From Bin87 sp965219925 (GTDB lineage: Bacteria; Chloroflexota; Dehalococcoidia; Lucifugimonadales; UBA3495): 64,000 nt of DNA. This document shows positions 26,012-33,599 of this stretch, in pieces. The stretch lies in contig OZ244795.1 of assembly GCA_965219925.1 (NCBI GenBank), positions 1,798,001 to 1,862,000 on the forward strand, given 5' to 3'. Under the pieces are notes generated by a model, which was given only the letters and a program-made list of their open reading frames with translations, searched no databases and was not told where the DNA came from. How positions within the stretch are numbered: the stretch's first letter is position 1; every line of letters begins with the position of its first letter. The translations under genes and the position numbers were made by a program.

Positions 26012-26704
26012 ATGGCAAAGGTGTTGATCGTAGAGGACGATCCCCATACTCGAGAACTGGTGCGCGTCTATCTGGACCGGGAGGGACACGACGTGCTGAC
26101 CGCCGACAACGGTAACGACGGTCTGCGCTCGGCACGGGAAGATGCGCCAGACATAATACTGCTCGATTTGATGCTGCCGGGAATGGATGGCCGCGACGTG
26201 TGCCAGTCGTTGCGCGGAGAGTCGGATGTGCCCATTGTGATGCTGACGGCCCGGGTGCAGGAGGGCGACCGGCTGGAGGGGTTTGACCTGGGAGCGGACG
26301 ATTACATCACCAAACCGTTCAGCCCTCGGGAGGTAGTGGCACGGATTCGGGCGGTGCTCCGGCGCGCCGCGTGGGACCGGCAGGACGACGAAAGGCAAAT
26401 GGGCGAGCTGACCATCGGAGATATTCGCGTGGACCTGCGCAACCGGAGCGTGACCTGCGGTGAAGCGGATGTTAAAACGACGCCCACCGAATTCAGATTG
26501 CTGGCACTGTTTGCCAAAGAACCGGGCCGGGTGTTCACGCGGGATCAGATTATTGAACGGGCGTTTGGCTACGACTACGACGGCTTCGACCGAACGGTGG
26601 ACGTGCACGTTTCGAGTCTGCGGCGGAAGCTGGAGGCTGCCAACGGTGGCAAACGAATCATTCACACGGTTTACGGCGTGGGTTACCGGGTCAGCGATGG
26701 CTAG
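26012..26704 (+). CDS. OmpR-family response regulator
   Basis: 230 residues from ATG 26012 (a GTG at 26003 is in frame). The receiver domain shows VLIVEDDPHTRELV, phospho-acceptor Asp in IILLDLMLPGMDG, Thr in VMLTAR and Lys in ITKPFS. The DNA-binding wHTH shows TPTEFRLLALFAKEPGRVF and FDRTVDVHVSSLRRKLE. The last 8 bp overlap the kinase gene, so they form one operon. Confidence 0.94.
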   Translation: MAKVLIVEDDPHTRELVRVYLDREGHDVLTADNGNDGLRSAREDAPDIILLDLMLPGMDGRDVCQSLRGESDVPIVMLTARVQEGDRLEGFDLGADDYITKPFSPREVVARIRAVLRRAAWDRQDDERQMGELTIGDIRVDLRNRSVTCGEADVKTTPTEFRLLALFAKEPGRVFTRDQIIERAFGYDYDGFDRTVDVHVSSLRRKLEAANGGKRIIHTVYGVGYRVSDG

Positions 26705-28154
26705 CAACGGTTTGAAGACCCGACGGGGATGGAGGCATCCATTCCGGAGTCTGCGCGCCCGAATGCTCCTGGTGGTAGGGGCGGTGCTGGTGTTGACGCT
26801 GGTGCTGGCGAGCCTCGTCAGCGGGGTGATTACCCATGTGGCGCTGGATTCTCATGAGGCCACCGACCGGTTGTTTCTGGAACGCCGATTGTCGCGGGTG
26901 GCGTCGCGCTGGCACGACGACCATCACGGATGGGATCGACTGGATGCTGCGGTAACTCAGATCGGGCCGGCGTTGGGGAGGCGGGTTGTCATACTGGACG
27001 AGGGGGGAGACGTGGTTGCGGATTCTTACCGGATGCGTCCGGATCACGATACTGACAAGCACGCGGCGCCGGAGATGAAGCTCAGCGAAAGCACGCCGAT
27101 CAGCGGTGGCGGAGGTGAAACAATTGGTTATTTGTTGATACCGGAACCCCCCGATGAGCAATATGCCCCGCCCGGATTCGGCATCATCCAAAGGAGTGTG
27201 ACCCGTTCGCTGCTCATCGGCGGGGTGGCGGCTGGACTGGTTGGGGCGCTGCTAGTTGGGCTGATGGCCAACCGGACGCTGGCGCCGGTGCGACAACTGA
27301 GCGCGACGGCGCTGCGGTTCGGGGGAGGCAACCTGTCGGAACGGGTGCCGGTGACGGGTCCGACGGAACTGCGCGGGTTAGTGGTGGCGTTCAATACGAT
27401 GGCGGACGATCTGGAACGCAGCGATTCTCAACGGCGGAACATGACAGCCGACGTGGCGCATGAATTACGGACGCCTCTGTCGAACATCCGCGGGTATCTG
27501 GAGGCGATCAAGGATGGCGTGCTGCCGGCGGATTCGGCAACCATCGATACGCTGCATCAACAGTCGCTGCACCTTTCGGAACTGGTCGACGACCTGGCCC
27601 TGTTGGCGAGCGCCGAAGCAGGTGCGCTGGCGCTCAACATCCAGGAGGTGGAGCTGGGCCCGGTGTTGAAGGATGCCGTGGACGCTTTCCAGCCACGAGC
27701 GAGAGGGGACGGGGTGAATCTGTCGTTGGACGTATCGGATGCGCTGCCGGCTGTTTCGATAGACCCGATACGAGTGAGGCAAATAATCGGCAACCTGGTG
27801 GACAATGCGATCACGCACACCCCGCCGGGCGGAACCGTTGCGGTGGTTGCAGAAGTGACGGCCGGCGACACGGACGGTGTGCAATGGGTGAGCGTGTCAG
27901 TTACCGACACCGGGAACGGAATACCGTCGGACGAACTGGGTCAGATATTTGAGCGGTTTTACCGGGTGGATCCGTCGCGGTCGCGGGCGACCGGGGGAGC
28001 GGGACTGGGACTGACGATTGCCAATCAACTGGCGGTTGCACTGGGCGGGCGATTGACGGCGGAAAGCAGGCCGGGAGAGGGCAGCAGTTTCACGCTGACC
28101 CTGCCGGTGGACGACGGCGAACCATCCGGCCAGGGCGGGCCGATCAGGCGGTGA
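26697..28154 (+). CDS. BaeS-like sensor histidine kinase
   Basis: 485 residues from ATG 26697, overlapping the regulator. Two transmembrane helices (about 22-48 and 172-192) flank an extracellular sensor, followed by HAMP, the H box DVAHELRTPLSNIRG (phosphorylated His), N box NLVDNAITHTPPGG, G1 DTGNGIP and G2 GGAGLGLTI. It should phosphorylate the adjacent OmpR-type regulator; the stimulus is unknown. Its 3' end overlaps the convergent M24 gene by 11 bp. Confidence 0.93.
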   Translation: MASNGLKTRRGWRHPFRSLRARMLLVVGAVLVLTLVLASLVSGVITHVALDSHEATDRLFLERRLSRVASRWHDDHHGWDRLDAAVTQIGPALGRRVVILDEGGDVVADSYRMRPDHDTDKHAAPEMKLSESTPISGGGGETIGYLLIPEPPDEQYAPPGFGIIQRSVTRSLLIGGVAAGLVGALLVGLMANRTLAPVRQLSATALRFGGGNLSERVPVTGPTELRGLVVAFNTMADDLERSDSQRRNMTADVAHELRTPLSNIRGYLEAIKDGVLPADSATIDTLHQQSLHLSELVDDLALLASAEAGALALNIQEVELGPVLKDAVDAFQPRARGDGVNLSLDVSDALPAVSIDPIRVRQIIGNLVDNAITHTPPGGTVAVVAEVTAGDTDGVQWVSVSVTDTGNGIPSDELGQIFERFYRVDPSRSRATGGAGLGLTIANQLAVALGGRLTAESRPGEGSSFTLTLPVDDGEPSGQGGPIRR

Positions 28155-29319
28155 TGCGGACGATCTCCCGTTGGACCGGAGATGAAGCGTAGGGTCCTTC
28201 GTCGCCCATGAAGGCGTCGATTTCGGAGCGGACGCCGAATTCGGGCAAGTATATCCCGGGCTCGATGGAGAATCCGATACACGGGATAATGCGGCGGGTG
28301 TCGTGGGTCTCAAAATTGTCGAGGTTGACACCTTCGCCGTGTACGGTGTGGTAGATACTGTGGCCCAGGCGGTGGGTGAAATATTCCCCGTAGCCGTGGT
28401 CGGCGATGTGGCTGCGGGCGACATCGTCGGCCTGCCAGCCCTGGACTGATTCACCGCGGGAATGGCAGTTTTGCAGGAACGTGAGGGCAGCGTCCCGGGC
28501 ACCGACGACGATATCGAAGACACGCTGGTGATGCTCAGGCGGCTGCTCGCCCACGTAGGCCGTCCACGTGATGTCGGCGTAGACGCTGCCGGCGGTGTTT
28601 TCGCGGGCCCAAAGGTCGATGAGCACCCAGTCTCCGGGCTGAATGACGCTGCTGCCGCGCTCGGCCGGCTCGTAGTGGGGGTCGGAGCAATGGGCGTTGG
28701 TGGAAACGATGGGGCCGTCGGTGGCGGTAAGGTTCTCCTCCCGAAAGCGGCGGCGGATGAATTCTGCTATTTCAAATTCGGTTGGGCGCTCGGACAGGTG
28801 GGCGCCGATGCGGGCGAAGGCTTCGTTTACGATGCGACCGAGGGCGTCAGCGGCGCGGCGATGGCCATTTAGCTGCTCGGTTGACCATCGCTGGGTGGCG
28901 TACTGCATCAGGTCGGCGGAAGAGACGACCTCGGGTCCCATGCTGCGGACGAGTTCCACGGTGCCGGCATCGACGCGAGACACGCGGGGCAGGCTGTTGA
29001 ATGGCGAATATTCCATGGCGATCTTTTGGGCGCCGGCCAGTGCGTCGCGCAACGCTGATTCCAGGGTGGCGCGGCTGCTGTAAACGACGGTTTCGACGTT
29101 GGAATCGGCGAATTTCCCGGCATCGACGTGGTGGGTGAGCAGGCTCGCCGCGCCATCGGAAGGAATGAACAGGAACACCGGGCGCGTGACGTGCCCGGAA
29201 GCAGGAACCACCTGGGCGAGGACGGGGTTGCAACCGAGATAGTCGTAGATTAGCCATCCCGACAGGCTTTCAGTGTGCAGGAATTCGCGGGCATCATCGA
29301 GCATTTGTTGATCGGCCAT
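28144..29319 (-). CDS. M24-family (Xaa-Pro type) metallopeptidase
   Basis: 391 residues from ATG 29319 (CAGGAAATTCC upstream). N-terminal creatinase-type domain, then a pita-bread domain with ligands around VLIDLWARENTAGSVYADITWTAY (Asp, Asp), HRLGHSIYHTVHGEG (His) and FSIEPGIYLPEFGVRSE (Glu, Glu). It probably cleaves Xaa-Pro dipeptides or a related amide. It is last in a minus-strand row after CaiB and SDR genes and may be co-transcribed with them. Confidence 0.87.
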   Translation of the reverse strand: MADQQMLDDAREFLHTESLSGWLIYDYLGCNPVLAQVVPASGHVTRPVFLFIPSDGAASLLTHHVDAGKFADSNVETVVYSSRATLESALRDALAGAQKIAMEYSPFNSLPRVSRVDAGTVELVRSMGPEVVSSADLMQYATQRWSTEQLNGHRRAADALGRIVNEAFARIGAHLSERPTEFEIAEFIRRRFREENLTATDGPIVSTNAHCSDPHYEPAERGSSVIQPGDWVLIDLWARENTAGSVYADITWTAYVGEQPPEHHQRVFDIVVGARDAALTFLQNCHSRGESVQGWQADDVARSHIADHGYGEYFTHRLGHSIYHTVHGEGVNLDNFETHDTRRIIPCIGFSIEPGIYLPEFGVRSEIDAFMGDEGPYASSPVQREIVRITA

Positions 29320-29405
29320 GGAATTTCCTGTTGGCGGGTCGGGCGCGGTTAAGACATGGATTACGGGCATGGGGATGGTGGTTGGGCAAACGCCGCTGAG
29401 TTCAG

Positions 29406-30233
29406 TTACGCGTGGTTATGGTGAATTCCGCCGTCCACGATGATGTTGGAGCCAGTGATGTAGGAGGCTTGCTCGGACGCGATCATGCAGACTACGTCTC
29501 CGATTTCGTGGGGCATCCCAAGTCTTTTCATGGGAGAGCAGGCCTCCAAATCGACCATCATGGCCTCGACGCGAGCTTCGACGTCGGCTTCGCCGGCGTT
29601 GGCTCCCAACTCGTAGAGGACGCTGGAGCGCAATGATTCCTTGGTTTCTTTGGAGCGGATGCCACCGTAGATAACGTTGTTGACGGTGATGTGCGCTGCG
29701 GCCAGTTCGTAAGCCAGGCCTTTGAAATAGGCCAGCAACGGGGCCATGCTGAGAGCGGAAAGTGCGCCCTGTGGACCGACCTCGAGGGCGGACAGGGAAA
29801 CGAGGTTGATGATTCTTCCACCGCCGAGGCGTTTCATGTGGGGTACGACCTCGTGGGTGAGGTGGACGGCAGAGCGGAAGTTTCGATTGAGAGCCGGATC
29901 GATTTTATCGTCGTCGAGCAGGCTGGCCGGCGACACGGGCTGGTCTTGCACCACAGTAACCAGAACACCAACGTCGCCCTGACGGTTCAGCGTTTCGCGC
30001 ACCAGACGGCGCACGTCCTGTTCCCGGTCGAGGTCGGCGATAACACCGCGGAACTGCCCTTGAGGAATGTGCAAACGGGCGAGCTCCAGCTCCACGTGGC
30101 GCAGGTGCTGATTGTCGGGCGCGGACAGGGCGAGGAGGGCGCCCTCTTTGGCCAGGGCGGCGGCGGCGGCGGTGGCGATTGACAATTGCGAGTCGGCCAC
30201 CATGGTGACCTTGTTTTCCAACCCCAGATTCAT
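29406..30233 (-). CDS. Degenerate short-chain dehydrogenase/reductase homologue
   Basis: 275 residues with the SDR layout (GGGRIINLVSLSALEVGP, LAYFKGLAYELAAAHITVNNV, MPHEIGDVVCMIASEQASYITGSNIIVDGG). The key positions are altered: the TGxxxGIG cofactor loop reads VADSQLSIA, and aligning on the following helix the YxxxK catalytic pair reads SxxxM. It is probably a non-catalytic SDR or one with an unusual mechanism. It lies 35 bp after the CaiB gene. Confidence 0.75.
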   Translation of the reverse strand: MNLGLENKVTMVADSQLSIATAAAAALAKEGALLALSAPDNQHLRHVELELARLHIPQGQFRGVIADLDREQDVRRLVRETLNRQGDVGVLVTVVQDQPVSPASLLDDDKIDPALNRNFRSAVHLTHEVVPHMKRLGGGRIINLVSLSALEVGPQGALSALSMAPLLAYFKGLAYELAAAHITVNNVIYGGIRSKETKESLRSSVLYELGANAGEADVEARVEAMMVDLEACSPMKRLGMPHEIGDVVCMIASEQASYITGSNIIVDGGIHHNHA

Positions 30234-30268
30234 TTGAGAATCCTCACACTACCCGATTTATCCGCGAT

Positions 30269-31459
30269 TCAGATTACGCCAGCGGCAACCATGTTTTCAA
30301 CTTGGGAGGTTGAATACCCCAGCGACGTTAATATCTCGCCGTTGTGTTCGCCAAGCAATGGGGGGGGTTTGTCGAGGCCGCCGGGTGTTTCGGAGAATTT
30401 GATGGGCAGACCCGTTTGTTTGATGGCGCCCAGGGTTGGATGGGGCATTTCCAGCAGCATTTCACGGTGGATAACCTGTGGGTCGCTGAACACGTCGGCC
30501 AAGTCATTGATAGGCCCGGCGGGAACGCTGACGGCCTGCAAATCGGCGACCCAATCGTCGGCATTGCGGGCGAGGAAGAATTCCTGCAGTAGGGGCACCA
30601 ACTCCGAACGGTGGTTGACCCGGGCGCCGTTATTAACGTAGTTGGGGTTCTCGTGCAAGTCCATTCGACCGATGCCCTGGCAGAAGCGGTCCCACAGGCG
30701 GTCGGAGCCCACAGCGACGTTGAAATATTTGCCATCTTTGCCCATGAACGCCTGATAGGGCACCAGGGTGGGATGGGCAGCGCCGAGGCGTTGCGGAGCC
30801 TGGCCGGTGGCGAAGTAATAGCCGGCCTGGTAGGTCATCCAGGCGACTTGGGAATCCAGCATGGACAGGTCGATATTTTGACCCTTGCCGTCGGAGCCGG
30901 CCCGGTGGAATAGGGCGGTCATGATGCCGAAAGCGGCCCACATGCCGGCGCCGATGTCGGCAACGGCGATGCCCACCTTCTGTGGGTCGCCGCCCAGGTC
31001 GCCGGTGATGCTCATGATGCCGCTGATACCCTGCATGATCTGATCGTAAGCGGGGCGGCTCTGATAGGGCCCGGTGGCGCCGAACCCGGAGATGGAGCAA
31101 TAGATGATGCCGGGGTTGACCTGTTTGACTGCGTCGTAGTCGAGGTTGAAACGACCCATAACGCCCGGGGTGAAATTTTCTACTACCACATCGGCGTCGG
31201 CGGCGAGCTTGAGAAATACCTGCTGTGCCATTTCGTCGCGAAGATTGAGGGTGAGGCTGCGCTTATTGCGATTAACGGAGAGGAAGTAGGCGGATTCTTC
31301 ACCGATGAATGGGGGCCCCCACTTACGGGTGTCATCGCCGCTGCCGGGCATTTCGATTTTGATGACATCGGCGCCGTAATCTCCGAGCATCAGGGTGCAG
31401 AAAGGTCCGGCCAAGGCGCGGGTAAGGTCGAGCACCTTGATGCCATCCAATGGTTTCAT
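30269..31459 (-). CDS. CaiB/BaiF family CoA-transferase
   Basis: 396 residues from ATG 31459 with GGAGGT upstream; the frame is open 45 codons earlier but without a ribosome site. LDGIKVLDLTRALAGPFCTLMLGDYGADVIKIE is the class III start, and VVENFTPGVMGR and ISGFGATGPYQSRPAYDQIMQ are typical; the catalytic Asp lies in the usual NIDLSMLDSQ area. It moves CoA between carboxylic acids. First gene of a probable unit with the SDR homologue and M24 peptidase. Confidence 0.92.
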   Translation of the reverse strand: MKPLDGIKVLDLTRALAGPFCTLMLGDYGADVIKIEMPGSGDDTRKWGPPFIGEESAYFLSVNRNKRSLTLNLRDEMAQQVFLKLAADADVVVENFTPGVMGRFNLDYDAVKQVNPGIIYCSISGFGATGPYQSRPAYDQIMQGISGIMSITGDLGGDPQKVGIAVADIGAGMWAAFGIMTALFHRAGSDGKGQNIDLSMLDSQVAWMTYQAGYYFATGQAPQRLGAAHPTLVPYQAFMGKDGKYFNVAVGSDRLWDRFCQGIGRMDLHENPNYVNNGARVNHRSELVPLLQEFFLARNADDWVADLQAVSVPAGPINDLADVFSDPQVIHREMLLEMPHPTLGAIKQTGLPIKFSETPGGLDKPPPLLGEHNGEILTSLGYSTSQVENMVAAGVI

Positions 31460-31880
31460 AGTCAGGTATACCTCCACTAGCGCCGGCCCGATTGATTTCG
31501 GGCGCCTAACGCTTGCCGCAAGTATTATAGCGCAAGAATTGGTTGGGTTATAAAAGTCGGATGGGCAATTTTGGCTACGAATGTTGTCGGGCATCCTTCG
31601 ACGGGCTCAGGATGAGCGGGTGGGAACGGGATTGGAAGGGCAATCGCATTCTCATCTGGAGGCAACAACCAGCGTCTGAATTTGCGGTTGCCGAGGTTGA
31701 ATACGTCTGGTCCAGCAAAGATTGAAGGCGGTTGACGTTGTGCCGGAACGGAATCCGGCTCCCCTACGCCCATTGTTTTTGAGAATGCGATTGCCCTGCG
31801 GGATTGGCGATACGAAAATTAATGGGGACGTACGGTGCTAAAATGGGATAAGGTGGACAAAATGGAACTGGAGAAGGGGA
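31460..31880 (+). other. Spacer with one TTCGACGGGCTCAGGATGAG repeat
   Basis: No gene supported. A copy of the dispersed repeat is at 31595-31620, followed by GGGAACGGGATTGG wording also seen near 23723. GAGAAGGGGA at the right end serves the NYN gene. Confidence 0.55.
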
Positions 31881-32498
31881 TTGGACAAGGTTTTCATCTA
31901 TTGGGACAACTCAAAAGTGTTCATTAGCGCTCAGCAAGTAGCGATTGAGCGCGAAGGCGAAACGGCTCGCCCTCGAGTGCGTATCCACTTCCGGAACTTG
32001 CTCGAGCTGGCGAGCGCGGGGCGGGAAATCGAACACGCCGTAGCAGTGGGTTCCATTCCACCGGAGTTAGGGCTCGTGTGGAACGCATTGGAAAATGAAG
32101 GAGTTGCGGTGCAAAAATTGGAGCGCGGCCTGATGCAAGGTAGAGAGCAAGGTGTGGACCAGGCGTTGCAAACCGTAATGCTGCGCGATGGGTTCGATTA
32201 TAACGGCGATCCTGGAATTGCCGTCTTGCTCACGGGTGACGGCGCCGGATTTGACGATGGAGTCGGGTTTCATGCTGATCTGGAACGAATGCACCGTCGG
32301 GGCTGGCGGATCGAAGTATTATCGTGGCGACACAGTTGCAACCGCCGGATGCGGGAGTGGGCGGAGACGAACGGTACATTCGTCGCGTTGGATGATTTCT
32401 ATGACAGCATTACTTTTCTGGAACGCCCTGAGCCAGGTGAGCCGGTTGCGGACCGCCGTTACGCGGTCCCGGTTGACTTGACCAAACGCTTGCTTTAA
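31881..32498 (+). CDS. NYN-domain (PIN-like) putative RNase
   Basis: 205 residues from TTG 31881 with GAGAAGGGG upstream. VFIYWDNSKVFISAQ gives the first acidic residue, VLLTGDGAGFDDGVGFHADL the second acidic cluster, and the end is LDDFYDSITFLE. NYN domains share the PIN/FEN fold and cut RNA with metal. No partner gene is adjacent. Confidence 0.8.
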   Translation: MDKVFIYWDNSKVFISAQQVAIEREGETARPRVRIHFRNLLELASAGREIEHAVAVGSIPPELGLVWNALENEGVAVQKLERGLMQGREQGVDQALQTVMLRDGFDYNGDPGIAVLLTGDGAGFDDGVGFHADLERMHRRGWRIEVLSWRHSCNRRMREWAETNGTFVALDDFYDSITFLERPEPGEPVADRRYAVPVDLTKRLL

Positions 32499-32618
32499 GG
32501 GGAGGGTTATCGCGTTCCGCTTATGCACTCGGATTTAGTATGGCAGGCTGGCCGGACTTGCATATCGGCTGGTATGATGGCATAAATTCGGAAAATGCAT
32601 TGCGAAAAGGAGGGAGAC

Positions 32619-33122
32619 ATGGGATATAAGCCGAGAAATTTAGGACACATCAACCTTTACGTACGAAACGCGGAAAAGGCGCGCGACTGGTATGAAGACC
32701 TGCTGGGTTTACACACCTATGGTTTCAGACCCGGGCGCGCTGCATTTATGACCGCTGATCTGGACAACTCCCACGAGATTGCCCTGACCGAGGTGGGGGA
32801 GAACGCGGAGGGCCCGCATGGGGGCCAGGTGGGTTTGAACCACATGGCGTGGTATATGGACAGCCTGGACGATCTCAAAGAGCTTTACCACCGGGTTAAA
32901 GAAAGGGGCATCGAAATCGAGCACGTATCCGACCACGGACATGCCATTGGGATTTACATTCGCGACCCTGACGGCAACGGAATTGAGCTTTCCTACGAGA
33001 TGCCCAGGAGCGAATGGGGCCACGACGAAAACGAGTATATGATCGGGGGCACGGAGAAAGGGCGTATGCCGGGTCCGTGGGATGAAGAATTGGCGCGAAA
33101 CGCGGCCGCCGCATCCAGATAA
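32619..33122 (+). CDS. VOC-family (glyoxalase/dioxygenase fold) protein
   Basis: 167 residues from ATG 32619 behind AAAAGGAGGGA. Beta-alpha-beta modules with metal-ligand regions: NLGHINLYVRNAEKARDWYEDLLG (His), GLNHMAWYMDS (His) and IRDPDGNGIELSYE (Glu), typical of extradiol dioxygenase or glyoxalase-like enzymes. A terminator hairpin follows. Confidence 0.87.
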   Translation: MGYKPRNLGHINLYVRNAEKARDWYEDLLGLHTYGFRPGRAAFMTADLDNSHEIALTEVGENAEGPHGGQVGLNHMAWYMDSLDDLKELYHRVKERGIEIEHVSDHGHAIGIYIRDPDGNGIELSYEMPRSEWGHDENEYMIGGTEKGRMPGPWDEELARNAAAASR

Positions 33123-33149
33123 ACGGACCCTTCAAGTTTGACCGTGTCA

Positions 33150-33180
33150 GGGGCGCTGGTTAGCGCCCCTTGTCATTTTC
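33150..33180 (+). terminator. Rho-independent terminator after the VOC gene
   Basis: GGGGCGCT (33150-33157), loop GGTT, AGCGCCCC (33162-33169), then TTGTCATTTT. Confidence 0.8.
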
Positions 33181-33184
33181 AGGA

Positions 33185-33390
33185 TTATTCTTCGACGGGT
33201 TCAGGATGAGTGGGGGTGGGGACGTTTATTTACATCGATGAACAGGATGGACAGGATTTTGAGCGGGGTGGGCGGCGGGATTGCCACGTCCTTCGACAGG
33301 CTCAGGATGAGCGGGTCGGGTTGGTGCTGGGAATTTTGCCCGCTCCCATCAAGGGACAGGGTGTCCTTCGACCGGCGCAGCGCGAGCGTG
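33185..33390. repeat. Cluster of three dispersed-repeat copies
   Basis: TTCGACGGGTTCAGGATGAG near 33191, TTCGACAGGCTCAGGATGAG near 33292 and a diverged TTCGACCGGCGCAGCGCGAG near 33366, with AACAGGATGGACAGGAT at 33241. The rest of 33180-33599 holds no recognisable gene. Confidence 0.7.
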
Positions 33391-33599
33391 GAAAGAGGAA
33401 TACGACGAATCCGAAGAGGCTGCGTCGTATGGTAATATGGCGCCGTTAGACTGGCTGCCGGCGCTTCTGACTGGAAGATGTTGCGGCGAGTCGGGCGAGA
33501 TTGACGCTTCGGGCCGGGCTGATCGACGATGCAATTCTTCGGTGGAACGTCCGCGGCTTTTAGAGTAGGGAAGCAAGAACCGGAATTGGCAGGTGCATA

